Assembly: GCA_016292455.1 (NCBI GenBank)
Contig: JAEDIL010000041.1
Span: 1 to 15,337 of the forward strand
From: Clostridiaceae bacterium
Lineage (GTDB): Bacteria > Bacillota > Clostridia > Oscillospirales > Acutalibacteraceae
Direction: 5' to 3'
DNA: 15,337 nt
The translations under genes were made by a program, and so were the position numbers. Below the pieces are notes generated by a model. The model saw only the letters and a list, made by a program, of their open reading frames with translations, had not been told where the DNA came from and made no database searches. Shown in pieces: positions 1 through 7,279 of this stretch (the stretch's first letter is position 1; each line of letters starts with the position of its first letter).

Positions 1-51
1 TCGACCTCTAGCGTGACAGGCTAGCGTTCTAACCAACTGAACTACCGGGCC
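1..51 (-). tRNA. tRNA-Asp (GTC), 3' part beyond the window edge
   Basis: Read on the minus strand from 51, the sequence gives a 7-nt acceptor 5' strand GGCCCGG, then TA, a D-stem GTTC/GAAC, and an anticodon stem CTAGC/GCTAG closing the loop CTGTCAC, whose anticodon is GTC (Asp). The T-arm and acceptor 3' strand lie outside the window, so the gene is partial here. It starts only 4 nt after the CCA end of the upstream tRNA-Val, so both are probably cut from one transcript. Confidence 0.93.
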
Positions 52-55
52 ATAT

Positions 56-131
56 TGGTGGGAACAACAGGGCTCGAACCTGTGACCCTCTGCTTGTAAG
101 GCAGATGCTCTCCCAGCTGAGCTATGCTCCC
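56..131 (-). tRNA. tRNA-Val (TAC)
   Basis: This is a complete 76-nt cloverleaf on the minus strand. The acceptor is GGGAGCA paired with TGTTCCC (one G-T wobble). The D-arm is GCTC/GAGC. The anticodon stem TCTGC/GCAGA closes the loop CTTACAA with anticodon TAC (Val). The T-arm contains GGTTCGAGCC. The discriminator base is A and the CCA tail is encoded in the DNA (56-58). It lies between its promoter (166-194) and tRNA-Asp. Confidence 0.96.
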
Positions 132-165
132 GAATCATCGGTGTTTGCCGTCCGACGACTCGTCT

Positions 166-194
166 AATATATACCATATTCTTTGTTTTGTCAA
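166..194 (-). promoter_or_regulatory. Promoter of the tRNA-Val/tRNA-Asp unit
   Basis: On the minus strand there is a perfect -35 TTGACA (189-194), a 17-bp spacer, and a -10 TATATT (166-171, one mismatch to TATAAT). This places transcription start about 30 nt before tRNA-Val. The GC-rich stretch after the -10 is typical of stable-RNA promoters. The rest of 132-291 shows only AT-rich DNA, including a weak GCTGA/TCAGC hairpin. No convincing terminator separates rlmD from the tRNA promoter. Confidence 0.85.
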
Positions 195-291
195 GACTTT
201 TTTCAATTTTTTTCGCAGTCATTGGATTGTTCGATTGCTGAATAATATCATCAGCCGGTTTTTTCTGCGTCTCAAATCAACATGTCAAACG

Positions 292-1473
292 TTAAAGCAC
301 ATTCGTTTTTTTCAACATCGTCACGCACTCGACATGATTCGTGTGGGGGAACATATCCACAGGCTGAATTTTCTTCACGCTGTAACCGTTTTTGCAAAGG
401 AAGCGAAGGTCGCGCGCAAGTGTTTCAACATTGCAGGAAACATAAACAACCCTCTCCGGAGCTGTTTCAACAAGGCTTCTTAGAAAATTCATATCGCTTC
501 CGGCTCTCGGCGGATCCATGAAAACAACGTCGGGCTTTGCGTTCTGAGCAGCAAGGTCAAGCATAAAACTGCCTGCATCGGCGCAGAAAAACTCGGCGTT
601 TTTGATTCCATTGAGCCTTGCATTGAAAACCGCATCCCTGACCGCGCTTTCGTTCAGCTCAACACCCGTAAGCTGAATTTCTTTTGCCTTTGCCGCAGCA
701 ATGCCGATAGTGCCCGTTCCGCAATAGGCATCAAGCACCGAGTCTCCCTTTCTGAGGCATGCGAAATCAATGGCTGTTTTATAAAGCACCTCAGTCTGAA
801 CCGGATTTATCTGATAGAATGAAGAGGGCGAAATTCTGAAACGGCAGGAGCACAGCGTATCCTCAATATAGCCGTTTCCGAACAGAACGATTTCTTTTTT
901 TCCGAGAACAAGGCTTGTTCTGGCGTTGTTGACGCTCTGGACCACAGTTGTAATCTGCGGAAAAGCGGAAAGCAGCCGGCTGAGAAAGTCCTTTTTTTTC
1001 GGAAACAGTTCGCTGCCCGTAACAAGGACAACCATAATCTGTCCGCTTGAAAAGCCGCGGCGGACAAGTACATGACGCAAAAAGCCGCGGCCGGTGTCCT
1101 CGTTATATGCACCGAGCCTGAAAGACGGAAGCAGCTTGCGGATATACACAATTATCTCATCGGCCTGCTCGTCTTCAAGAAAGCACTTGTCAACCAAAAC
1201 AACCTTGTGGCTTGCAGACTGATACACGCCGGAAATCACTTTTCCGCCGACATTTCTGAACGCCGCCTGAACCTTGTTGCGGTAATGCAGCGGCTTTTCC
1301 ATTCCTATTATCTCTTCAACATGACAAAACTGACCAAGCTCACGAATACACCTGACCTGCTTAAATGAAAGCTGCTCTTCATAGCTCATGTTCTGAAGCT
1401 GACAGCCTCCGCACTTTTTATACAGAGGGCAGCCGTTTCCTCTGCCCTCTTTTTTAATCGGTTTTTTGCTCAT
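292..1473 (-). CDS. rlmD: 23S rRNA (uracil-5-)-methyltransferase, RlmD/RumA type without TRAM domain
   Basis: This 393-residue enzyme transfers a methyl group from S-adenosylmethionine to C5 of a uracil in RNA, most likely 23S rRNA. Four cysteines, C15, C21, C24 and C97, match the 6/3/~72 spacing of the [4Fe-4S] ligands of E. coli RumA. The AdoMet loop DAYCGTGTIG is at 248-257 and DPPRAG at 320-325. The catalytic cysteine is C347 in YVSCN, and the general base is probably E382 in NHVEC. The first cluster cysteine is at 15 rather than about 81, so the N-terminal TRAM RNA-binding domain of the E. coli enzyme is absent. The start has an AAAGG ribosome site and follows the stop of the 36-residue gene after 2 bp. 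Which uracil (747, 1939 or a tRNA site) is modified cannot be told from sequence. Confidence 0.92.
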   Translation of the reverse strand: MSKKPIKKEGRGNGCPLYKKCGGCQLQNMSYEEQLSFKQVRCIRELGQFCHVEEIIGMEKPLHYRNKVQAAFRNVGGKVISGVYQSASHKVVLVDKCFLEDEQADEIIVYIRKLLPSFRLGAYNEDTGRGFLRHVLVRRGFSSGQIMVVLVTGSELFPKKKDFLSRLLSAFPQITTVVQSVNNARTSLVLGKKEIVLFGNGYIEDTLCSCRFRISPSSFYQINPVQTEVLYKTAIDFACLRKGDSVLDAYCGTGTIGIAAAKAKEIQLTGVELNESAVRDAVFNARLNGIKNAEFFCADAGSFMLDLAAQNAKPDVVFMDPPRAGSDMNFLRSLVETAPERVVYVSCNVETLARDLRFLCKNGYSVKKIQPVDMFPHTNHVECVTMLKKTNVL

Positions 1474-1475
1474 TT

Positions 1476-1586
1476 TCAGGCCTTTCTGCCGTATTTTCTC
1501 ATGCAGTGCCTTACTGCAACTTCAAGAACAACAAGCGTAACAACCGCGCATACAGCGGCAATGGGATTGCTCTGATTCTTTTTCAT
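1476..1586 (-). CDS. 36-residue single-span membrane peptide, unknown function
   Basis: This short ORF begins with a lysine-rich MKKNQ, then has a hydrophobic stretch at about residues 9-25 (I, A, V, C, T, L) long enough for one membrane span, and ends in a basic tail RKYGRKA. Its ATG (1584-1586) sits 7 nt after a strong AGGAG (1594-1598). An in-frame ATG two codons upstream (1592) is too close to that site. Its TGA is 2 bp before the rlmD ATG, which points to translational coupling. It follows the ABC permease by 74 bp. I do not recognise the family. It could also be only a leader peptide that sets rlmD translation. Confidence 0.55.
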   Translation of the reverse strand: MKKNQSNPIAAVCAVVTLVVLEVAVRHCMRKYGRKA

Positions 1587-1660
1587 TTTCATTCTCCTAT
1601 AAATTACCGGTATTCTTGCGGCAGGTGCAGAAGCACAGACGTCATCCCGGTTTTGTGAAT

Positions 1661-2482
1661 TTACTTTATATTGACCTTATGTTCCATTATCCAGCCGGTT
1701 GCAAAGAGCATTCCGACTGCGGCAAGCGTCATAAATACCATTCCTCCAAGACCGATTGAGTATAGCGCGTCAATATTCTGCGCCTGTGAAAACGCAATTT
1801 TAAGATTATCCTCAGTGAGCGCAATACAAAGCGGCAGATGCTCGTTGAGCCACGCGCTGATTGTGTTTGTAACAATATATGAGCCGCAGAAAATCAAAAA
1901 TCCGAACATCCACGGGTGCTGTTGAAGCGGCCTTGTGTTTGAAAGCGAAAGCGAAAAATATACAAAACTGACAAAGGTCAGAATCGAAATAAAAATGTAG
2001 AACACGATAATGACTACGGCTTTGGCAATCATTTTTCCGCTCGGAAGCATTTCAAGCAAACCGCTTTCCCTGATGGTATCGACAACTCCGCCCATCTGCT
2101 CACCGTCAACCTGAGACTTTACATTGAGGTATATGACAAAATAGATAAGTCCGCAGACGACGAACGAAATGACAAACCACACAAGCGAAACAAGTACCTT
2201 TGAAATGAGCAGCGAGCTGCATTTTACCGGCAGAGTAAAGCTCAGATAGCCGCGGTTTGTGTAAAGCGTGTTATAAAAATTGCCGATTACAAGAACGACG
2301 GTGAAGACAACGGAAAGAAAACCGGCAAAAGCAAGAACAGACGAACCGATAACGCTGATTGCGGTTGCCTTTGTGAGCATTGCAATGAACATTACAAGCG
2401 TTGTTACTGCCGCACTTATGTATATCAGGGAAACATAGCGCGCCGTCTGTTTAAATTCATGTTTCAAAAGCTTACCAAGCAT
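1661..2482 (-). CDS. ABC-2 type transporter permease
   Basis: This 273-residue protein has about six strongly hydrophobic segments, at roughly residues 16-38, 42-67, 88-122, 152-182, 191-212 and 240-265. A cytoplasmic start MLGKLLKHEFKQTARY resembles the N-terminus of ABC-2 exporter subunits. It would form the membrane channel for the ATPase encoded just upstream. A longer reading frame reaches 2554, but the ATG at 2480-2482 has a full AAGGAGGT site (2491-2498) at 8-nt spacing, so that start is used. The gene overlaps the ATPase stop by 11 bp, which indicates coupled translation. The substrate is unknown; systems of this shape often export peptides, antibiotics or lipids. Confidence 0.85.
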   Translation of the reverse strand: MLGKLLKHEFKQTARYVSLIYISAAVTTLVMFIAMLTKATAISVIGSSVLAFAGFLSVVFTVVLVIGNFYNTLYTNRGYLSFTLPVKCSSLLISKVLVSLVWFVISFVVCGLIYFVIYLNVKSQVDGEQMGGVVDTIRESGLLEMLPSGKMIAKAVVIIVFYIFISILTFVSFVYFSLSLSNTRPLQQHPWMFGFLIFCGSYIVTNTISAWLNEHLPLCIALTEDNLKIAFSQAQNIDALYSIGLGGMVFMTLAAVGMLFATGWIMEHKVNIK

Positions 2483-3179
2483 AGCTGAATACCTCCTTGA
2501 ATACCTCTTCAACGGTTCTGCCCTTTTCGCGAAGCTCGTTGACGTGTGAATCAATGACGACCTGACCGTTGTTTATCATAAGAACACGGTCAAAGATGTA
2601 TTCAACATCGCTGATAAGATGAGTAGAAATGAGGATTGTCGAGTCCTTTTCATGGTTTTCCATGATGAGGTCAAGGATATGACTTCTCGCCGCCGGGTCA
2701 ACGCCGCCGAGAGGCTCATCAAGAATATAAAGCTTTGCCCTGCGGCAGAGCACCAGCGCAAGCCTGAGCTTTTCCTGCTGACCTTTTGACATTGTTTTCA
2801 GCTTCTGCTTCAAATCAAGACCGAAGCGCAAAAGCATTTTTTCCGCCTTCTGACGGTCAAAATCCTTATAAAAGTCTGCAAAATATTCAATCGCATCAGC
2901 AGGACGCATCCAATCCGGAAGATAGGACTTTTCCGGAAGATAGGCAATGATGCTTTTTGTGTAGGCGCCGGGCTCCTCGTTGTCAATTCTTGCAACACCG
3001 TCGTAATCCTTGATAAGCCCGGTAAGGATTTTTATGAGTGTTGTTTTTCCGCAGCCGTTCGGTCCGAGCAGACCGATAATCTGACCGCTCTGTGCGCTGA
3101 ATGTTACCCCTTTGAGAACTTTTTTGCTCCCGTAGGACTTTTTCAGCTCAGAAACATTGATAATTTTGTTACTGCTCAT
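2472..3179 (-). CDS. ABC transporter ATP-binding protein
   Basis: This 235-residue nucleotide-binding subunit powers the ABC-2 permease encoded next to it. Walker A is GPNGCGKT (39-46). The Q-loop position reads LPEK, with Glu in place of the usual Gln, as in BcrA/YtrB-like exporters. The signature is a variant MSKGQ (130-134) instead of LSGGQ. Walker B is YILDEP (151-156) and the switch histidine is H187. The start has an AAAGGCG site 6 nt before the ATG. A 41-nt hairpin (3198-3238) lies in the 68-bp gap to the preceding P-type-ATPase-like gene. The substrate cannot be inferred. Confidence 0.9.
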   Translation of the reverse strand: MSSNKIINVSELKKSYGSKKVLKGVTFSAQSGQIIGLLGPNGCGKTTLIKILTGLIKDYDGVARIDNEEPGAYTKSIIAYLPEKSYLPDWMRPADAIEYFADFYKDFDRQKAEKMLLRFGLDLKQKLKTMSKGQQEKLRLALVLCRRAKLYILDEPLGGVDPAARSHILDLIMENHEKDSTILISTHLISDVEYIFDRVLMINNGQVVIDSHVNELREKGRTVEEVFKEVFSYAW

Positions 3180-3197
3180 ATCATTCGCCTTTCGTTT

Positions 3198-3238
3198 TTC
3201 CGGTCAGGGCGACGCCAAGTCAGCCGCTCAGACCGGAA
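3198..3238 (-). repeat. Long intergenic hairpin before the ABC genes
   Basis: An 8-bp perfect inverted repeat, TTCCGGTC (3198-3205) and GACCGGAA (3231-3238), encloses a second stem, GGCGAC (3208-3213) with GTC-A-GCC (3219-3225, one bulged A). In minus-strand mRNA it lies between the stop of the P-type-ATPase-like gene and the ribosome site of the ABC ATPase. It is followed by A residues, not T residues, so it does not look like a Rho-independent terminator. An mRNA-stability or processing element is possible. Confidence 0.6.
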
Positions 3239-3247
3239 GATTCACTG

Positions 3248-5524
3248 TTATTTTATTCTTGTTTTCCCGATAAAATATGAAACTGCTCCCCAGCAAAGCT
3301 GAATCAGGCAGAGCGTCATGGGTCCCGGAGCTGTTGAAACGCCGAGTATTGCCGCAACAACAGAAAGAACAAAACAGAACCCGAGACCGGCAAGCATGAC
3401 CGCTTTTGAAAGACGTTCCGCTTCAAACAAATCGTGTGCGCCGTTGACAAGGAACAGAATATTCCTATCCTGCCCGGCGCAGAACAGACCGCTTTCCTTC
3501 TGAATTTCCGCGTTTTCCTTGTAGGTGTCAACAAGGCGGCAATTTTTTGTTGAAGAAATCCTTATTGCCGCAACGTCAGCCATCAGCTTTCTTGCCGCCG
3601 CCTCCTGAGTCAGACAAGGGTCTCCGCAGCTGAGCATGAGCACAAGCCCCGTTTTGTTGAACGCACGGACGCTGCGCCTGACATCGCTGCGCACACGGTA
3701 GTCGGCAACGAACAGCGCGGCAATGACGCCCTCAACAACAACGTACATCACGTTTTTGCCCCCGGCATATTCTTTTTCCGCAGCTTCATCCGGAGGCTCG
3801 ATGCTGTGGGAAACAAGCATCATGCGGTTGCCGACAAGAACCCGCCTGCCGGCAATCCAGCAGGCATAGCCAAGCTGCTCCTCATATTGAACATCCTCCG
3901 CTTCGGGAAGCCGTATTCTCTCTTCTTCAAGGAAAGAGTCAAATTCATTTTTCAAAACGCTGCGGGTATTTTTCAGGGTTGCCGCGGCATAGACAACTGC
4001 GTCCGAGATTGCCATTTTTTCACCGGGAACGGTTTTGAATTTTGAAACTCTGCCCTCAAAAAGCTCGTCTGCGTCAACGGCAATGGCATTTGCGCCGGCG
4101 ACACGCGCCGCGCTGTCAACGGAAGCCACAACGGCAGAGCCTTCGGAAAGCGAGGAATCGTTTTTCCCTTTGATAAGTGCCGAAACAAGCTCCGAAAGCG
4201 CCGGCATACAAAGGCAGAAGCCGCTTGCAAGCGAAGCAAAGAATGCCGCCCCGCTTTTTGAAATCACAACTGAAACAACCGCAAAAACGGCGCCTGCACA
4301 CAAGGCAACAATTGCGAGAACAAAAAACAGCTTTTCCTGCAAGTTTCCGGAAAAAGCAAGCCTTTCAACATTCTTCGGAATTGCGCAGGGCGCAGAATAA
4401 AGGATTGTGGGATCATCTTTTCCGCTTATTCCGTAGCCGAGAGCTGCCGCATCGTTTTTGTTTTCAACCGTTTGAAGCGAGCGCAGCTGCTTGCAGCGCA
4501 TCAGCACAGAAATGTCGTGCCGGATTCCTTCAAGCTTCAAATAATCCGCTGCACAGGCAGAGAGAAGCGAAAGCAGAAAGAACGGCGTATATGCGGTCAG
4601 ATCCGACGGCTGCCGGGCCTTGAAAACGAACAGCGAAAGGCACTGAACCATCGTCAGCGCACCGCAGAGCAGAACAAAAAACGCAGGCCGCGGCGAAAAG
4701 GCTTTCAATGAGGAAAAGCCGTCTTTCATTATGTCTTTGCCCCAAAAAGCGCCAAGCGCAATGAGCAAAACGTTCAGAAGAATATACACTGCGGCGCTGC
4801 CGCCGAAAAGAGCGGAAAGAGTACCCGTTTCGGCGTATACACAAAGCATGAAAAACAACACAAGGGAAAGTGCAAACAGAACTGTAACAGCCCTGAGCTG
4901 TCCTTTCCTTTTTTCCTTTTGTTCTTTCAATGAAATGCGCTGAATTTTTGCTCCGTTGAGTTCCTCGCGTTTTCGTTCGCTGCGCGTTTTACCCTGAACA
5001 TAGCGGACTCCCTTTTCAAGGAAACCGCCTTTCTTTTTCTTGTCTGCGCGGTCAACGGCATCAAAAAGGTTTTCGCCCTTTTTGATTTCCAGTGAATCGG
5101 CAACGCTCTTTCCCCCCTCACCGGTCGGCTCTTTTTCAAGAATCGCCTTGTCGGAGGTTTCCTTTGAAAGAACGCGGAAATTTTCAATCAGATTCTTCCT
5201 TGTCTTTTTCAGTTGACGCTCAACAGCTGCCTGAGAAACCACGCGCGGCTTTTCCGCCTCGCCATAGCCGTCAAGAAAAATCTGTCTGCTCTCCTCCTCT
5301 TCCGGCGCGTCAGCGGCTTTTCCGAAATTGAAATGCTTTGTCTTCTGGTCATCGGAGAAAATTATCTTCGTTTTTTCAGGCGATGTTTCAGAAAGCTGCG
5401 TTACTTCATCTGCTTTTTTTTCAGACTCATCGGAAATCGGAGTAAGTCCGACAGATTCAAGAAGCTTGTTTATTGATTCGATGCCCTCGGGCATTTCGTT
5501 ACTGTTGTTGTTAAGGTCTGCCAT
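3248..5524 (-). CDS. Membrane protein resembling a catalytically inactive P1-type ATPase
   Basis: This is a 758-residue protein from the ATG at 5524, chosen for the AGGGTGG site 5 nt upstream; a GTG start 3 codons earlier is possible. Residues 1-210 are polar, charged and probably cytoplasmic. About eight membrane spans follow, at roughly 211-231, 237-261, 281-302, 313-327, 399-422, 424-450, 708-729 and 734-753, the 6+2 pattern of heavy-metal P-type ATPases. Between the last pairs lies a region that lines up with P and N domains. CLCMPAL (437-443) stands where CPC-type motifs sit. VDADELFEG (483-491) stands where DKTGTLTEG sits, keeping only D484, L and EG. Next come a VLVGN segment, CGD (633-635) for TGD, and NGAHD (694-698) for GDGxND. 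The actuator region is only about 70 residues and no TGE is seen. ATP-driven transport is therefore unlikely; a scaffold or regulatory role is inferred. The gene overlaps rlmB by 14 bp. Confidence 0.7.
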   Translation of the reverse strand: MADLNNNSNEMPEGIESINKLLESVGLTPISDESEKKADEVTQLSETSPEKTKIIFSDDQKTKHFNFGKAADAPEEEESRQIFLDGYGEAEKPRVVSQAAVERQLKKTRKNLIENFRVLSKETSDKAILEKEPTGEGGKSVADSLEIKKGENLFDAVDRADKKKKGGFLEKGVRYVQGKTRSERKREELNGAKIQRISLKEQKEKRKGQLRAVTVLFALSLVLFFMLCVYAETGTLSALFGGSAAVYILLNVLLIALGAFWGKDIMKDGFSSLKAFSPRPAFFVLLCGALTMVQCLSLFVFKARQPSDLTAYTPFFLLSLLSACAADYLKLEGIRHDISVLMRCKQLRSLQTVENKNDAAALGYGISGKDDPTILYSAPCAIPKNVERLAFSGNLQEKLFFVLAIVALCAGAVFAVVSVVISKSGAAFFASLASGFCLCMPALSELVSALIKGKNDSSLSEGSAVVASVDSAARVAGANAIAVDADELFEGRVSKFKTVPGEKMAISDAVVYAAATLKNTRSVLKNEFDSFLEEERIRLPEAEDVQYEEQLGYACWIAGRRVLVGNRMMLVSHSIEPPDEAAEKEYAGGKNVMYVVVEGVIAALFVADYRVRSDVRRSVRAFNKTGLVLMLSCGDPCLTQEAAARKLMADVAAIRISSTKNCRLVDTYKENAEIQKESGLFCAGQDRNILFLVNGAHDLFEAERLSKAVMLAGLGFCFVLSVVAAILGVSTAPGPMTLCLIQLCWGAVSYFIGKTRIK

Positions 5525-6302
5525 TGTTTCCACCCTTCACAGTTCTTTGCCTTGAAACTTCATACATAAGAATCCCTGCCGCAACCGAGGCATTGAGGGA
5601 AGTAATTTTCCCTTTCATTGGGAGCGACACAATGAAATCGCTCTTTTCTCGGATAAGCTTGCTCACGCCTGAGCCCTCAGAGCCGACAACAAGACCGACA
5701 GCGCCGGAAAAATCCGTTTCATTCCAGCTTTTGCCGTCCATATCTGCACTGTATATCCAGACTCCGCGCTTTTTCAGCCCGTCAAGAGTTGAAGCAAGGT
5801 TTGTCACCCTTGCAACCGGCATATATTCAAGCGCGCCTGCCGCCGCTTTTGAAACTGCCCATGTGAGCGAAACACTGCGCCTTTTCGGAATAATTATTCC
5901 GTGAGCGCCGGCACACTCCGCAGTTCTGATGACTGCGCCGAGGTTATGCGGGTCTTCAAGCTCGTCGCAGATTATGATGAACGGCTCTTCGCCGCGTTCT
6001 TCGGCAAGAGCAAAAATATCGTCAATCTCCGCGTATTCATGTGCGGCAACATAGGCGGCAACACCCTGATGGTTGCCCTGGGCGCAAAGATAATCAAGCT
6101 TGCGTTTGTCAACCTCCTTGACAACGACGCCCTTTTCCCTGCATTCGGCAATTATCCTCACAATTGAACCGCCGCGTTCACCCCTTGCAACAAGCAAAGT
6201 GTCAATCACCCTGCCCTTTCGCAGCGCCTCCGAAACGGCATTTCGTCCGACAAGCAACTCGGTTTCGGCGGTTTTCGGTCTGTTATTATTCTCAGCATCC
6301 AT
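5511..6302 (-). CDS. rlmB: 23S rRNA (guanosine-2'-O-)-methyltransferase RlmB, SpoU/TrmH family
   Basis: This 263-residue enzyme is predicted to 2'-O-methylate a guanosine in the peptidyl-transferase region of 23S rRNA (G2251 in E. coli numbering). An N-terminal substrate-binding domain (about 15-90, beginning LLVGRNAVSEAL) precedes the SpoU knot domain. SpoU motif 1 is DPHNLGAVIRTAE (117-129, with N120 and R126), motif 2 is VGSEGSGVS (206-214), and motif 3 is SLNASVAAGILMYE (235-248). It is the first gene of the minus-strand train, and its stop overlaps the following gene by 14 bp. The ribosome site AAAGG is close to the ATG, so initiation may be modest. A tRNA target cannot be excluded for this family. 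Confidence 0.92.
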   Translation of the reverse strand: MDAENNNRPKTAETELLVGRNAVSEALRKGRVIDTLLVARGERGGSIVRIIAECREKGVVVKEVDKRKLDYLCAQGNHQGVAAYVAAHEYAEIDDIFALAEERGEEPFIIICDELEDPHNLGAVIRTAECAGAHGIIIPKRRSVSLTWAVSKAAAGALEYMPVARVTNLASTLDGLKKRGVWIYSADMDGKSWNETDFSGAVGLVVGSEGSGVSKLIREKSDFIVSLPMKGKITSLNASVAAGILMYEVSRQRTVKGGNNGRP

Positions 6303-6338
6303 ATCCTTTGTTTATCCTCTCGTCAGTGCGCAAAACGC

Positions 6339-6374
6339 GTCACAAATAGTCACAAGTATACATTATGCAGTATA
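6339..6374 (-). promoter_or_regulatory. Putative rlmB control region with a 10-bp tandem repeat
   Basis: Two TATACT hexamers on the minus strand (6355-6360 and 6369-6374) are candidate -10 boxes for rlmB. No good -35 lies at 16-18 bp; TTGATG is 20 bp before the second. A perfectly adjacent direct repeat, GTCACAAATA (6339-6348) and GTCACAAGTA (6349-6358), overlaps the nearer hexamer at exactly one helical turn. A regulator-binding array is possible. Confidence 0.35.
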
Positions 6375-6478
6375 ACATACATTTCTCCGTTTTTCATCAA
6401 ATATCAATAAAAAACTATAAAAATTTCATTTCTCCTGCATCAGCGAAAAGCTTTTTTGCCGAATACTCCCCTCGGGAC

Positions 6479-6507
6479 TTGATTATTTCAGAAATTCTTG
6501 GCATAAT
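6479..6507 (+). promoter_or_regulatory. Promoter of the GlmU-half/pth operon
   Basis: TTGATT (6479-6484), a 17-bp spacer and CATAAT (6502-6507) lie 50 bp before the first ATG. The following DNA is AT-rich. A strong AAAGGAGA ribosome site sits 7 nt before the ATG at 6557. Confidence 0.6.
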
Positions 6508-6556
6508 AATAAAATATTAAGACTTGTAAAGCATCAACTCCAAAGGAGAATTCTCA

Positions 6557-7267
6557 ATGAACAGAAAGGTCGCAGAGGAACTGCTTTCCCTCACAGCAGA
6601 GCAACGGCAGGAGATTATTGAAAACCATAAGAGCAACGGCGTTCTCATTCCCGTTACAGACGGCGTTTTCATCGGCAAAAACGTAAAACTCGAAAAAGGC
6701 ACAATCGTTCTTCAAGGCTCGGTTCTGACAGGACAGACGAGCGTCAAAGAGGGTTCGGTAATCGGTCCGAACACTCTGCTTTTTGACACAACGGTTGAAA
6801 AGAACGCATCGCTCAACAGCGTTCAGGCGTTCGAAAGCGAAATCGGAGAGGAAGCAGACCTCGGTCCGTTTGTACACATCAGACCAAACAGTCACATCGC
6901 CGCAAGGGTGCACCTCGGCAACTTTGTTGAAGTCAAAAACTCCTTCATCGGCGAAAAAACGAGTGTTTCGCACCTGACCTATGTCGGAGACAGCGACGTC
7001 GGCAGGAACGTAAACTTCGGCTGCGGCTGCGTCACTGTCAACTTCAACGGAAAAGAAAAGTCACGCACAACTGTCGGCGACCACGCTTTCATCGGCTGCA
7101 ACACAAATCTTGTTGCCCCCGTAACCGTCGGCGCATACGGCTACACCGCCGCCGGCTCAACCATTACCAAAGACGTTCCCGAAAATGCCCTTGCAATTGC
7201 AAGAGCGCGACAGGAAAACAAAGAGGACTGGGTAAAAAGAAAAAAGCCTTACAGAGGCATGGAATAA
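6557..7267 (+). CDS. glmU: Stand-alone GlmU-type acetyltransferase (C-terminal half only)
   Basis: This 236-residue left-handed beta-helix protein matches only the C-terminal half of bifunctional GlmU, which acetylates glucosamine-1-phosphate using acetyl-CoA on the way to UDP-GlcNAc. Hexapeptide repeats run through most of it. Known E. coli active-site residues map at a constant offset of 224: R333 to R109, E349 to E125, K351 to K127, H363 (base) to H139, Y366 to Y142, N377 to N153, N386 to N162 and K392 to K168. Two CoA-site residues differ: A380 is C156 and S405 is C181. The protein begins at about GlmU residue 225, the edge of the uridyltransferase domain, so that domain is absent rather than damaged. 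The full AAAGGAGA site and clean start argue against a recent truncation. pth follows after 12 bp, as in the glmU-prs-pth order of Firmicutes, with prs missing. Confidence 0.85.
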   Translation: MNRKVAEELLSLTAEQRQEIIENHKSNGVLIPVTDGVFIGKNVKLEKGTIVLQGSVLTGQTSVKEGSVIGPNTLLFDTTVEKNASLNSVQAFESEIGEEADLGPFVHIRPNSHIAARVHLGNFVEVKNSFIGEKTSVSHLTYVGDSDVGRNVNFGCGCVTVNFNGKEKSRTTVGDHAFIGCNTNLVAPVTVGAYGYTAAGSTITKDVPENALAIARARQENKEDWVKRKKPYRGME

Positions 7268-7279
7268 GGAAGAATTGAA

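Noticed and set aside
124..483. 119-codon plus-strand ORF across the tRNA-Val start and the rlmD 3' end
   Set aside because: It overlaps a tRNA gene and its promoter and is antisense to rlmD.
2483..2554. 24-codon N-terminal extension of the ABC permease
   Set aside because: It lies inside the ATPase gene, and the ATG at 2482 has a perfect AAGGAGGT site.
4035..4623. Long plus-strand ORFs (121 and 148 codons) inside the P-type-ATPase-like gene
   Set aside because: They are antisense shadows with basic, low-complexity composition and no start signals.
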